From Candidatus Pacearchaeota archaeon (GTDB taxonomy: Archaea; Nanobdellota; Nanobdellia; UBA10117; JAFCGA01), in assembly GCA_017608345.1 (NCBI GenBank), contig JAFCGA010000006.1:1-58456 (forward strand): a DNA stretch of 58,456 nt, written 5' to 3'. The number at the start of each line of letters is the position of its first letter. The stretch's first letter is position 1. Below are positions 15,393 to 24,500 of the stretch, in pieces. Under the pieces are notes generated by a model. It was not told the DNA's origin, did not search any database, and worked only from the letters and a program-made list of their open reading frames with translations. The translations under genes were made by a program, and so were the position numbers.

Positions 15393-16163
15393 ATGGAAAA
15401 AGAAGAATTTAAAATACCTCAGAATGGAACTGTTCATCCTTATTCTGAATACTTATCTAATAATTCTGCTGAAAAGTTATTTGAATTATTATATCATCAA
15501 GTTAATGTTATTTACGATGCTGCAACTCTTCCGAGATGGATGCGCGCGCCAAATGCTCGTAGGAGATCTCTAGATTCTATTGAAGCAGATATACAAGCAT
15601 TAGATGCTCCTGAAGAACCGCCTAAAAAGAAGGGACTAATTGCTAGCGCATATGATTTAGTTGCTAATACATATAACAACTTAACTAATCCAGAACAACT
15701 CTTACAGAAATTAGCTTACCCAGCACCTTTTCCTCAAAGTCCGGTACCTAATCCACCGAATAAGGGTATGCTCCAAGAGGAGTATGCAATAAACCGAATC
15801 TGGAATTTCGGGGAAACTATTTCCGAACTCGGAGCAGTTCTTTTATCCTCAGAATATAATTCTAATGTTGATGAGCTATTGAACTTGATTGTCCCAAATC
15901 CAACTACTGAGGATAAGGACAGATTTCGGTTGGGTCTCGATAATCTTATAGCAAGATGGACTTTCGGAGAACCAATACAGACAAATGGTTCAATGCACGG
16001 GTTTTCTAACTTTAAGCATAAATACCCTTCAGGAATCTTACTGCTTACTCTAGGACCAAAGGATTACTCAGCGATTACAAATGCAAGAGATAGATTGAAT
16101 AAAGCAGTAGATGACCAGAGACGTAAAGCAATAACTAACGGAAGCAGTATGGAGTTTGCTTAA
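15393..16163 (+). CDS. Hypothetical protein, 256 aa
   Basis: No family recognised. The protein is soluble, with no signal peptide. It has a helical N-terminus, a Pro-rich linker (DAPEEPPKKKG; PAPFPQSPVPNPPNKG) near residues 70-125 and a helical C-terminal half. The ATG at 15393 is chosen for its TATA-like box 25 bases upstream; an overlapping frame at 15355 is spurious. It ends exactly where the convergent PINc-PilT gene ends. Confidence 0.6.
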   Translation: MEKEEFKIPQNGTVHPYSEYLSNNSAEKLFELLYHQVNVIYDAATLPRWMRAPNARRRSLDSIEADIQALDAPEEPPKKKGLIASAYDLVANTYNNLTNPEQLLQKLAYPAPFPQSPVPNPPNKGMLQEEYAINRIWNFGETISELGAVLLSSEYNSNVDELLNLIVPNPTTEDKDRFRLGLDNLIARWTFGEPIQTNGSMHGFSNFKHKYPSGILLLTLGPKDYSAITNARDRLNKAVDDQRRKAITNGSSMEFA

Positions 16164-17756
16164 TCACTCGAACCTAAGCTCTCCTCTTCTCCGCAAAGTA
16201 TCTAAAATCAACTTACCTAGTCGACTTTTTTTATAGATTCTTAGCTCACGACCTTTTAGTAAGGGTATGCTAGCCTCTAAAACCCCTTCGATAATTACGT
16301 CAGCTTTTCTAGCAGGAGTTAAAAATATGAATTCAAAAGCTTTCTTTGTTTCAACCAACCGGAATCGTAGCTCTCGCTTTTGTTTTACTGCACGAATTTC
16401 ATCTTCTACTGGCATGACGACGGTATTATCTCCAAAAGTGTAGATTTCATATTCGAGTGCACCTGTATCATAATCATAAATATCCACAACAGGTCTAGCT
16501 AGATCAGCATCCCGCATTCCGCTGGGAACTTTGACTTCCATTTTAATCCCATAAACTTTCTTTACGTAACCTTCTTTTATGAATATTATCGTATCTATAA
16601 TTGAAGAGATCATTCCCAGCTCAATTCTACCGATAAATCGCTGTACTGCATCAATCGGATCCTTAGCGTGAATTACTCCTACCATTCCAACTCCGGCTAA
16701 TCGTAAATCCGAGTATAATTTGAAATCAGACGTATTTCTCATTTCATCATAGATCGTATAATCTGGTCTAGTTAGCAATAAAATATCGCGAATTTCAGCT
16801 GGCGAGGCTTTTGAAATAGAAAATTGCGTGATGGATGACGGTAAGTTCATATCTCTTGGAGCTTCTAGCGCTTTTACGACTTTATTCTGTTTGTCATATT
16901 CCTTAGCTAGCGCCTGAGCAAAAGTAGTTTTTCCGTGGCCGGGAGAGCCAGCAATTAGAATTCCTTCTGCTGATTCCTTTAATCTATTCTTTAATTTTGC
17001 ACTTAGATTATATTCTTCTAGCTTAAGTGATTTAACTGGACGCACAATCGTTATCTCCCACGCATCTGAAAAGGGTGGCCGGGTTATAACAATCCTATAC
17101 TCCTTAATCTGAGCGATTATGCTTCCACGCCGCTCGATTTCTAAAAAACAGTTTGCTAGCGTTCTGGCAGCATCAGTTACTTGTTCAGTTATTTTTTCCA
17201 AATCCTTTGCTTTTAATTTAGATTTGCTAATTTCTACGAATTCCCAATCTCCTGGCTCGCCAGATTTGGCTTTTGCTAATTCGCCTTCTTTTAAGTGTAC
17301 AGACATGTAACTTTTCTTAAAGTACTCTGTAAATGTTAATTCAGTTTCCTGAATCGCAAAAGGAAAGTGCATAACTTCGATGCCTTGAGTTTTAGCAACC
17401 TCTGCTTGAATTAAATCCGAGGTGATTAGAACCGCATCCTCATCTGCTGCTAGCTGTCTTATTATTGCATCAATTGAGCCGCCCCGCTTAGCAAACTTTA
17501 TTTCTTCCACCGTCGGCCGCTTGCCCTTGAAAATTAGTTTTATCTTGAGTTTCTTGAGCGTATTTAATTCTTCTAATCCAGTAAAACCAATATCTTTGCC
17601 ATGGTTTGCCTGATTCTCTAATTCAGATAGAAGTGCTTGATGAATGATAAGTTCTTTTACAGCTAGCTTTTTCTTCTTAATCTCTTTAGAAATGATTTCA
17701 TTAATTATTGCTGACGTGTCCGGTACAACACGAATTAATTGTTTTTTATTTGTCAT
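16164..17756 (-). CDS. PIN domain-PilT/VirB11-type ATPase
   Basis: This 530-aa archaeal PINc-ATPase has an N-terminal PIN nuclease domain (residues 1-125) with VPDTSAII and later DAIIRQLAADEDAVLITSD acids. A secretion-type ATPase domain follows with Walker A GSPGHGKTT and Walker B DYTIYDEM, and a C-terminal KH-like region (KADVIIEGVLEASIPLLKGRELRIY). It may bind and cut RNA in an ATP-driven way. The ATG at 17756 is chosen because the PIN domain begins 10 residues later; upstream in-frame codons add an unrelated tail. Two helical genes lie just upstream on the same strand. Confidence 0.85.
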   Translation of the reverse strand: MTNKKQLIRVVPDTSAIINEIISKEIKKKKLAVKELIIHQALLSELENQANHGKDIGFTGLEELNTLKKLKIKLIFKGKRPTVEEIKFAKRGGSIDAIIRQLAADEDAVLITSDLIQAEVAKTQGIEVMHFPFAIQETELTFTEYFKKSYMSVHLKEGELAKAKSGEPGDWEFVEISKSKLKAKDLEKITEQVTDAARTLANCFLEIERRGSIIAQIKEYRIVITRPPFSDAWEITIVRPVKSLKLEEYNLSAKLKNRLKESAEGILIAGSPGHGKTTFAQALAKEYDKQNKVVKALEAPRDMNLPSSITQFSISKASPAEIRDILLLTRPDYTIYDEMRNTSDFKLYSDLRLAGVGMVGVIHAKDPIDAVQRFIGRIELGMISSIIDTIIFIKEGYVKKVYGIKMEVKVPSGMRDADLARPVVDIYDYDTGALEYEIYTFGDNTVVMPVEDEIRAVKQKRELRFRLVETKKAFEFIFLTPARKADVIIEGVLEASIPLLKGRELRIYKKSRLGKLILDTLRRRGELRFE

Positions 17757-17819
17757 TATCTTAATCGAGTTATGCGAGTTTAAGAGAAATCGGAAATGCA
17801 CCAATTTTACTTTTCCGAT

Positions 17820-18167
17820 TTATTTCTGAGTCTTCACCCAAGAAACAAAAGCTTTTACTGTATTTAAACTATTTGCCACATCTGTGGGATTGGGAGCACC
17901 TCCGACGCTCTTCCAAAGATTTATATAGAAATTAGCAAATTCTAGAGCTTCTTTTTCCTCGAACTTTTCCAGCGCGTGTATTGTTAGTTGCGGGCTAGAA
18001 ATTCGATTATCATCTATACTAGTTAGATATTGTATAGCTATATTTGCGGCAGTAAGAATGTGCTTGACAGCTGCAGGTAAATAGGGCAAATTATCTTGAC
18101 GGTTGACTAAATATGCTGCTAGAAGGATCTTCTTATCAGCTTCTTTAATATCAATCTCTGATGACAT
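17820..18167 (-). CDS. Hypothetical helical protein, 115 aa
   Basis: The small all-helical protein starts MSSEIDIKEADKKILLAAYLV and ends in LNTVKAFVSWVKTQK. It looks like a HEPN-like or four-helix bundle. Its start overlaps the end of the 153-aa gene by 17 bases, so the two are probably translated together and may form a complex. No family name can be given. Confidence 0.6.
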   Translation of the reverse strand: MSSEIDIKEADKKILLAAYLVNRQDNLPYLPAAVKHILTAANIAIQYLTSIDDNRISSPQLTIHALEKFEEKEALEFANFYINLWKSVGGAPNPTDVANSLNTVKAFVSWVKTQK

Positions 18168-18612
18168 TTTCAGTTGTATTTATAAATTTCTTAGTAGCTT
18201 CACACATCCTCTTAACTCTTTCAAGATCAAGGATCTTCATTTCATATTGGCGCGTTGTTAATATATATTTGTCCTTTCGCCTAAATTTCATCACGCTTTC
18301 CTTGTTATGCTGTTTAAATTCCGCTAGCCGACGGAGCAAGTGAGTATGTTCTGGATTGAAATTGTACATAATTTGTAGCTCAGCCTGAAATACGTCGACT
18401 CGAGCAGCGAAATTAGTCGCGTACGGTTCGATTCGTTTGTATAATCTCGCGTGTTTAAGAACAGCTTCTAACGCTAGCTCCGAAGATTTTATCACATGCT
18501 CAGCAATAGAGAGCAGGAATTTAGTTTCTCGAATTAGCGGGAACGTTACATATATCAAATGATCTGCTAGATGGATCTCTTTTTTAGCTCTCGCTATGAG
18601 CTCTTTAGGCAT
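18151..18612 (-). CDS. Hypothetical helical protein, 153 aa
   Basis: A helical protein with ARAKKEIHLADHLIYVTFPLI at the N-terminus, a basic middle (EFKQHNKESVMKFRRKDKYI) and a final helix (MCEATKKFINTTENVI). It is translationally coupled to the 115-aa helical gene downstream. The pair precedes the PINc-PilT ATPase on the same strand, suggesting, but not proving, a link to RNA metabolism. No enzymatic motif seen. Confidence 0.6.
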   Translation of the reverse strand: MPKELIARAKKEIHLADHLIYVTFPLIRETKFLLSIAEHVIKSSELALEAVLKHARLYKRIEPYATNFAARVDVFQAELQIMYNFNPEHTHLLRRLAEFKQHNKESVMKFRRKDKYILTTRQYEMKILDLERVKRMCEATKKFINTTENVIRD

Positions 18613-18737
18613 ATGTTAAGAAGTGCTTTGAGATATATAGGGTTTCTTAGGGTCGAGGATACTATTAAATAATAGAATTAAGTTGATTATTTTGTAACTA
18701 CAAAGGCTTTTTAAGATTAATTGCCCTTCTTGATTAT

Positions 18738-19094
18738 ATGGTTAAGAATGATTCTCCCTTGGAGATTATTTGTAGATTAGCAGAAATGCTAGGTGTAGAT
18801 ATTAATCAGCCCGAGTATTCAATAACTACACCCGAAAACGTAGGTAAGATTAAAATGCACGACGGATCGTTAGAAATATCTCTATTTCCAGAGGGTGAAG
18901 TAGAGATAGAAAATGCAGCAAAATTAGGAATACTAGTAACTGATCTTACTAAAAAACGAGATATATCTGCTCCTGCTGGAGCAATATATATGATTCAATC
19001 TTATATATCTGAAGAAAGAGCGAGGAATATGACCTCTGGAGTTATATATCTTGGCCGAGATGGAAGAGTTCTTACAGAGTCCTGCCCAATGTAA
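18738..19094 (+). CDS. Hypothetical protein, 118 aa
   Basis: Unrecognised small soluble protein, acidic, mixed alpha/beta, starting MVKNDSPLEII. A TATA-like CTTTTTAAG at about 18708-18716 lies about 25 bases before the ATG, so it has its own promoter and a leaderless mRNA. It faces the MGMT-like gene tail to tail with a 13-base gap. Confidence 0.6.
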   Translation: MVKNDSPLEIICRLAEMLGVDINQPEYSITTPENVGKIKMHDGSLEISLFPEGEVEIENAAKLGILVTDLTKKRDISAPAGAIYMIQSYISEERARNMTSGVIYLGRDGRVLTESCPM

Positions 19095-19107
19095 TTGAAT
19101 ATTTGAT

Positions 19108-19353
19108 TCAATTATCTGCATCAAGTAATTCTAGCTTCTTCTCAACACCTAGCTTATATCCTCCGATTTTCCCATCCGATTTGATAACTCTAAAGCAAGG
19201 AATTCCTTCTAAGTCTTCATTAGAGTTCAAAATCCGACCAACAGCTCGAGCAGCTCGCGGATTGCCAGCTTTCTCAGCGACTTCTTTATAGCTCATAGTC
19301 TTGCCTTTTGGTATTTGCTTGACTATTTCAAATACTTTCTCGCGAAAAGACAT
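19108..19353 (-). CDS. MGMT/ATL-family alkylguanine DNA-binding protein (PCFR variant)
   Basis: This 81-aa protein starts MSFREKVFEIVKQIPKGKTMSY. It is the DNA-binding half of O6-methylguanine methyltransferases: GKTMSYKEVAEKAGNPRAARAVGRIL is the winged helix with the Arg finger, and IPCFRVIKSDGKIGGY is the active-site strand. The acceptor Cys is kept, but the catalytic His of PCHR is Phe, so methyl transfer may be weak or absent. A longer in-frame reading from 19491 is rejected because it runs through the tRNA-Thr gene. It is divergent from tRNA-Thr across 35 bp. Confidence 0.82.
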   Translation of the reverse strand: MSFREKVFEIVKQIPKGKTMSYKEVAEKAGNPRAARAVGRILNSNEDLEGIPCFRVIKSDGKIGGYKLGVEKKLELLDADN

Positions 19354-19388
19354 ATATTTAAAAAGTACGCTAGAACTTAAAAGTTTAA

Positions 19389-19498
19389 GCCTCCGTAGCT
19401 CAGTCTGGTAGAGCGACAACCTCGTATCGTAGAACAAGTTCCGCGGAACAGACTGCGTCAGTAAGTTGTAGGCCGTGGGTTCGAATCCCATCGGGGGC
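19389..19498 (+). tRNA. tRNA-Thr(CGU) with intron
   Basis: Exons give a 73-nt tRNA: GCCTCCG/CGGGGGC acceptor, GCTC...GAGC D-arm, ACAAC-CTCGTAA-GTTGT anticodon arm (CGU at 19423-19425), and GTGGG-TTCGAAT-CCCAT T-arm. A 37-nt intron (19427-19463) sits at the canonical 37/38 site and contains a GTTCC-GCG-GGAAC hairpin. A TATA-like TATATTTAAAAAG at 19354-19366 is 25 bases upstream and lies right beside the divergent MGMT-like gene. The 3' end abuts the stop codon of the convergent PAC2 gene. Confidence 0.92.
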
Positions 19499-20212
19499 TT
19501 ATCCCAAATAACTAATCTCTTTTTTCTCTTTCTCTTTAACCGCAGCAGCTCCTTTTTGCATAAGATCTTTTAACTTATTCTCGAAATTAACAGCTTGCTT
19601 CAACAATGGAGCATATGGTACTTTCAGACCTAAATAAGCATCCAAAGTTTTTATTATTCCGGCAGCTGCGGTGCTATCAGGCAATTTTGAATGAGCTTCA
19701 GCAAAGATGAAAGAAGTCTTTATATTCTTCGGAGCGTTTAGCATCAACGCACCGCTAATTCCCATAATAATACCTTCCTTGAGAGGTTTTAACTTAATTT
19801 TAGAAAATTTATTCATAGCAGCGGAGTTATTAGTCTTAAAATAAATACTTGAAGTAGTATTCATAACTGGAGAACCGACACCTTCTAGAGAAATGATCTC
19901 TTTTACTTTCAAACCGCGAGCGATTTTCAATAGCGCATCAGCAATATCCCATTCAAAGCCTTTTACGCTAGAAATTGCGTGAAATATTATTAAATTGTGC
20001 TTTTTTACGTAGAAGATTTCTAATGCTCGGCGTGTTCGACCTTCGTGGACTGCTGCCATTGGCGGTGCCTGTTTATTATGCAAATATCCGATTGGTTTAG
20101 CATCCAAATGATTAATTAAAAATTCAGTAGCAATTGTACCAACAAAACCGAAACCTGGAAAACCTTCGACAATTGTAGTATTCAAAGGTTTTTCTTTCAG
20201 AACTATTTCCAT
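19499..20212 (-). CDS. PAC2 family protein (proteasome assembly chaperone-like)
   Basis: This 237-aa protein has the PAC2 signature: EGFPGFGFVGTIATEFLI at the N-terminus, QAPPMAAVHEGR, SVKGFEWDIADALL and GISGALML. Archaeal PAC2 members such as PbaA/PbaB bind proteasome-like assemblies, and the GFPG loop is the family mark. The C-terminal tail is Lys/Glu rich. It is monocistronic, with a TATA-like TTATATAA near 20232. Confidence 0.87.
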   Translation of the reverse strand: MEIVLKEKPLNTTIVEGFPGFGFVGTIATEFLINHLDAKPIGYLHNKQAPPMAAVHEGRTRRALEIFYVKKHNLIIFHAISSVKGFEWDIADALLKIARGLKVKEIISLEGVGSPVMNTTSSIYFKTNNSAAMNKFSKIKLKPLKEGIIMGISGALMLNAPKNIKTSFIFAEAHSKLPDSTAAAGIIKTLDAYLGLKVPYAPLLKQAVNFENKLKDLMQKGAAAVKEKEKKEISYLG

Positions 20213-20309
20213 GCTAGTATCTCGCTAGAGTTTTATATAAGTGTTTCGCGAACTACAAGGCCGCTATCTGCAAAAGTTTTAATAATAAGAAGTATCTAAT
20301 ACAATTAAT

Positions 20310-20744
20310 ATGGCTAAACGAAAATTAAAGCACAGTAGAAATAGTCTCGTGCTTGCAATAGTTGTAACTGTGATTGTCACTAGCGCCATAGTTCTTGGTA
20401 TCCAGCCAGCGATAACTGGGATGTCTATATCCCGTTTAGAGACGACAAAAATTGCGGGAACCCCAGTAATTTTCTGCGACGTCCCATCTACTTCAAAAGA
20501 GCTCTACAAAGTAGATGTCATAACTACTGATCAGCTCAGATCTCTTGCTGAGAAGAAGGATGTTACGTGTTATGTAAAGACAAGTACCGGACCAAAACCA
20601 ATGAGCGGACCAGATGGCGTAGTCGGAGCAATAGATAGCAGTGTTATAAAAACTTCTTCAGATTTCTGTAGACTAGTTAAGGATCCAGCACTGTGTGCGA
20701 AGGGCTGCGACTTTGATCAGAAATATTGCGACTGGGACTTCTAA
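20310..20744 (+). CDS. Secreted or membrane-anchored Cys-containing protein
   Basis: This 144-aa protein has a basic start (MAKRKLKHSRN) and a hydrophobic helix at residues 12-34 with no obvious cleavage site. The outside domain has cysteines in IFCDVP, DVTCYV and a C-terminal FCRLV...LCAKGCDFDQKYCDWDF cluster. Its layout is like that of the 98-aa protein at 11621-11917. Function unknown. Its last bases overlap the convergent NTPase gene. Confidence 0.65.
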   Translation: MAKRKLKHSRNSLVLAIVVTVIVTSAIVLGIQPAITGMSISRLETTKIAGTPVIFCDVPSTSKELYKVDVITTDQLRSLAEKKDVTCYVKTSTGPKPMSGPDGVVGAIDSSVIKTSSDFCRLVKDPALCAKGCDFDQKYCDWDF

Positions 20745-23461
20745 ATATTTTTTTGTATTTTTATTTTTTCTAATGCATCCGCTAGAATCGGCTCCAATCT
20801 AAGAATATCTTCCTTGCTCTGGATTTTTGCTCCTTCGCTAGCTTCATTGAATAATTCTGCAGCTCGAGATAAATCGCGATTTAATAGAACTGTGCGGCAG
20901 GTAGCGATCTCGTTATTAGCGTATAATCTCATGTCCGTGTGATCAATAATATCTGCTAACTTGAGGGATTCCCGCGCATATTGTTCTGCAAGTTCTAAAT
21001 CTTCCCTGTCCTCCTCATCCAAGTTTTCTTCTGCTAAGAACTTCGATCTTTTGCACCAAGCAATATTACATAAATATATACTCAGATGCAAGAAATTATT
21101 CCAATACTTGCGCTGCAAATCGACGGCTTTCTCGAGCTGTGCGCTAGCATTACTATAATCTTCAGCAGCCAGACTGTATTTTTTTTTTTTTTTATTTTCA
21201 TCGCCGATTGCTTGGAAAAGAGATCCGAAATTATTATATTGTTTAGCTAGCTCGCCCAGAATCTCTATTCTACTCCTACTTTCTAAATGCGCATGCTCTA
21301 GCAGCGCTATGACTTCAGGGTAAATTTGTGCAGATTCATCACACTGCTTTGATTTAAATAAACAGAAAGCTGTATTCCCAAGATACTTAGCAATCGAGAA
21401 CGGTTCTAAGTTATTTTCTTTTGATAATATCAACGCAGATTCTGAGTTTACAAGCGCTTGTTCAAGAAATTCCTCGCGAGGATCAGAGTCCTTAGTCATT
21501 AATCCCATTATCAATTGAGAAATAGACACTTGAAAATAAGCTTCAGCAAGACCTTTCTGATAGTTATGCTCTCTTGCGAGTTTAAGCGCGCGTTCTGCAA
21601 TCTCTACTTTCGGATTAAAGAGCTTAGTATGCGAATTTGCTTGTAAACACAATGCAGTAACAGTTTTCTCTAAGTCGTGTTCACTGAGATTTAATATCTC
21701 ATCACAGATCTCAATACAGGATTCATATTTTTCCGAGTTAAATAAGATTCTGCTTTGCTCTTCTCTTAGTTCGATAGCGCAAGCAACTGGGTCAGGCATA
21801 TTTATACTGAGTTTTTCAACAGCTTCAGAGAACAGAGCATTCACGGTTTGGATATCATAATTACCGATTTGTTTTGCTGCTCGATGAATATAATCTATTG
21901 CTTTGCTATTCAATTCTAAGTCATCAGGATTTGTTTCCGCGGCAATTGCAAATGTTCTCGCAAGTTCTCGAAGATGGGAATCATCTCCAAAATATCGCTG
22001 CTCTTTAGCAAATGCAAGCGCCTTGCTAGCTGGACCAAACTCCTCACTGAATTTTTCTAGACAAGTTTTATGTAAGTTAGAGTAAGTAAAGAAATAAGAG
22101 TCCTCATTTCGAGTAAGAATATTCTTATTCAATAATTCTTCTAGCTCTGACTCGCTAATGTTTAATAACGTTAAATCAGAGCTAGAGAGAATCGGACCGG
22201 TCTCGGTAATTGACAGGAGTGCCGTATCAGTTTCTATATTTGCTAGTTTGTCGCTTAAAAGTTTCTGTAAAGCAGAACTTCCTTCTAACGTGTCATAATA
22301 TTTCTTGAATAGCTCCCAATTAAATTGAAATTCATTGAGACAGCTTAATATTTCAGAAATAGCAAGTAAATTCCCTTCAGTCATATATGCGAGTTCTATG
22401 CTTAATCTCTTTGATTCAGCAGGATTGATTAAGGGATTAAACTGCTCAATCAATTTGCATATCTGAGCAGGATTTATTTCGGATAATGAAATTTGTGTTT
22501 GATTTGATTCCGAAGCACTAAATTCCATTTCAGTTATGCTCTCAGTACTGCAAATTACATGGACATTTTCGAGATGTTCAGTAAGATAGTCCAGCGCGAA
22601 CTTTGTTGAGTTATCAGCTGCGGAACTATTTCTTATCCCAATTAATATTTTTTCGTTGTTATAGTGCTCTTTTATCTTACTGACTAAAGTAGGTAAGAGG
22701 TTTAATCTATACCCTTCAGGGTTGATGTTTAGCGTAGGTTTTATACCCCTATACTTGAAAAATAAATTCTTTAATTCAGGAATATCAATATTCTCAAAGT
22801 CTGATTGGGATCCGCCCCAAGCCTCAAGATCTTCGTATTTATTAGCAAATGCGTCTATAGCTCCTTGTAACTCAGTTTCAAAGTCTTCATTATCTAGTCC
22901 GTCATATGTCGCAGCTAGCCGAACACATCCATTCTGTTTGGCGATTATCTTAAATTCTCCAGCTATAATATTGGATGGCGCCGCGGATTTATTAAAAGAT
23001 TCTTCAATAAATCCTTCAATTGCAGTAAGCATACTTATTACTAGATCCGGATCGTCAATGTCTTTACCTAAGTGCCTAAATAGGAGACCACTTCCTTCTT
23101 GAATTAAGGATATGCTCATAAGATTAGGATATTCTCCATCTAAAGCGTGTACTAGTCGCTTATCTTCGTTTAATGCATATCTGAGTGTATCAAATTCGCA
23201 GCTCTGCGGAAGAGCTAGCGCATTTATGTAAAATACTTTATATCCTCTGCTCGCTGCATATTCAATTACTTTTGTTAGACAATATTCTTTCCCAGAACCT
23301 TCCTCACCCGTTATTGCAATGAAATTATTTTTATCTAATTTAGCACACAGCTCAGTTAATTCTAACTCTCGAACCGTTGCGAGAGAACGATCAAGATCAA
23401 CAGCGTCCGCGCTAATGCTGAAAGGATCTCGATACAGTAATTTTTCCAAGGTAGAAGCCAT
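20741..23461 (-). CDS. STAND-like NTPase with TPR repeats, 906 aa
   Basis: Residues 40-60 hold a P-loop, FIAITGEEGSGKEYC, in which the usual Thr/Ser after Lys is Glu. A second nucleotide-domain strand (KILIGIRNSS) and a winged-helix-like segment around residues 410-450 follow. The rest, from about residue 480, is helical TPR-type repeats (SEAVEKL, SCIEICDEIL, EQALVNSESALILS, SAQIYPEVIALLE). This is the layout of STAND signalling ATPases such as MalT or antiviral Avs proteins, but no effector domain is visible at either end. A homopolymeric Lys-codon run lies near 21179-21195. Confidence 0.7.
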   Translation of the reverse strand: MASTLEKLLYRDPFSISADAVDLDRSLATVRELELTELCAKLDKNNFIAITGEEGSGKEYCLTKVIEYAASRGYKVFYINALALPQSCEFDTLRYALNEDKRLVHALDGEYPNLMSISLIQEGSGLLFRHLGKDIDDPDLVISMLTAIEGFIEESFNKSAAPSNIIAGEFKIIAKQNGCVRLAATYDGLDNEDFETELQGAIDAFANKYEDLEAWGGSQSDFENIDIPELKNLFFKYRGIKPTLNINPEGYRLNLLPTLVSKIKEHYNNEKILIGIRNSSAADNSTKFALDYLTEHLENVHVICSTESITEMEFSASESNQTQISLSEINPAQICKLIEQFNPLINPAESKRLSIELAYMTEGNLLAISEILSCLNEFQFNWELFKKYYDTLEGSSALQKLLSDKLANIETDTALLSITETGPILSSSDLTLLNISESELEELLNKNILTRNEDSYFFTYSNLHKTCLEKFSEEFGPASKALAFAKEQRYFGDDSHLRELARTFAIAAETNPDDLELNSKAIDYIHRAAKQIGNYDIQTVNALFSEAVEKLSINMPDPVACAIELREEQSRILFNSEKYESCIEICDEILNLSEHDLEKTVTALCLQANSHTKLFNPKVEIAERALKLAREHNYQKGLAEAYFQVSISQLIMGLMTKDSDPREEFLEQALVNSESALILSKENNLEPFSIAKYLGNTAFCLFKSKQCDESAQIYPEVIALLEHAHLESRSRIEILGELAKQYNNFGSLFQAIGDENKKKKKYSLAAEDYSNASAQLEKAVDLQRKYWNNFLHLSIYLCNIAWCKRSKFLAEENLDEEDREDLELAEQYARESLKLADIIDHTDMRLYANNEIATCRTVLLNRDLSRAAELFNEASEGAKIQSKEDILRLEPILADALEKIKIQKNI

Positions 23462-23544
23462 GTCCTGCTTGATTATTAACGCTATTAAAGAATTTATATC
23501 ATCGAATTGAATAAATTTATAATCCTAACTTTCTTAAGATTAAT

Positions 23545-24195
23545 ATGACGCAACTTTCAGAAGCAGAAATTCAAGAGCGGCTTAAGAATCTAACTCCCGA
23601 GCAGATGCAGGAATTGATTAAACAGCAATGCGTATTCTGCAAGATAGTTGCCGGCGAGATCCCAACGCATAAAGTATATGAAGATAATAATTTCTTAGCT
23701 TTTTTAGACGTTAATCCTGCGAATGTAGGACACACGCTTGTAATTCCTAAAGTACATATATCTGTCCTGCCGCAGCTGCCAGATGAGCTAGCAGCAACAT
23801 TAGCAGTTCTAGTTAAGCAATTATCTGGCAAGATCTTCGAAGCGACTGGTGCAGAGGGAGTTAATATTTTGCAGAACAATGGGCAAGCTGCCGGACAGGT
23901 TGTTCCGCATGTTCATTTTCATATTATCCCTCGTTTTCCAGAGGACAAGATTTCTTTTGCTTGGGAGCCAAAGAAATTGATTGAAGACCAGTTTAAAGAA
24001 GCTCAGAAAAAAATAGTAAATGCAATTGGCGGGAAAGCAGAGAATTCACCAGCAATTCAACAGATAGAAAAGCCTTCAGCACCATCTCAAAAGTCAGCTG
24101 AAGACACGTCGGAGCAAACTCCTCGTGCTTCTAGCAAAGCTGAAGGAAAACCAAAAAAAGAAAAGTCACCGAAGATTAAATCTCGGTTACCTTAG
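23545..24195 (+). CDS. HIT family hydrolase with Lys/Ser-rich tail
   Basis: This 216-aa protein of the PKCI/HINT type has CVFCKIVAGEIPTHKVYED (zinc CxxC and HINT start), LAFLDVNPANVGHTLVIPK and the HVHFHIIPR triad that binds the nucleotide phosphate. It should hydrolyse nucleoside phosphoramidates or Ap4A-type compounds. After residue 160 comes a disordered tail rich in Pro, Ser, Lys and Glu, which is not part of the family core. TATA-like AAATTTATAA lies 25-30 bases upstream. It overlaps the convergent 96-aa gene by four bases. Confidence 0.88.
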   Translation: MTQLSEAEIQERLKNLTPEQMQELIKQQCVFCKIVAGEIPTHKVYEDNNFLAFLDVNPANVGHTLVIPKVHISVLPQLPDELAATLAVLVKQLSGKIFEATGAEGVNILQNNGQAAGQVVPHVHFHIIPRFPEDKISFAWEPKKLIEDQFKEAQKKIVNAIGGKAENSPAIQQIEKPSAPSQKSAEDTSEQTPRASSKAEGKPKKEKSPKIKSRLP

Positions 24196-24482
24196 TAATT
24201 TCTAAAAAAGAAGTATACGTCGTGGTATGATTTTGCTGCGTTAAGTGCATTACCTACTTCACTGCGGTCTAAGTGCCTGCGTATTTTATCTCTGTTGTGA
24301 TGTGGCATGTCACCTAAATATCGGTAGGTCTGGTCGATTTCTGAAGTAATCTTCTCGATGTAATGTTCTTTCTCGCTATATAATCCGGGATCTCTTGTTG
24401 ATACTACTCCCAGACTTAATAATGCCCAGAATGTAGCGAAGACTCCAATTAAAATTAACAAGACATATGTTGCGTGTATCAT
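24192..24482 (-). CDS. Small membrane protein, 96 aa
   Basis: One N-terminal transmembrane helix (TYVLLILIGVFATFWALLSLGV) is followed by a charged, helical cytoplasmic or external part (EKITSEIDQTYRYLG, RDKIRRHLDRSEVGNALNAA) ending in aromatic residues. No family recognised. It begins 18 bases from the first copy of the 143-bp repeat, which lies in its upstream region. Confidence 0.6.
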   Translation of the reverse strand: MIHATYVLLILIGVFATFWALLSLGVVSTRDPGLYSEKEHYIEKITSEIDQTYRYLGDMPHHNRDKIRRHLDRSEVGNALNAAKSYHDVYFFFRNY

Positions 24483-24500
24483 CTTACTTTCTCCAAGTAG

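Noticed and set aside
19354-19491. Long N-terminal extension of the MGMT-like protein
   Set aside because: It passes through tRNA-Thr and the shared promoter. The family core starts at 19353.
21179-21195. Long T-run as a transcription terminator
   Set aside because: It lies inside an intact coding frame as Lys codons, with TPR sequence on both sides. It is kept only as a slippage remark.
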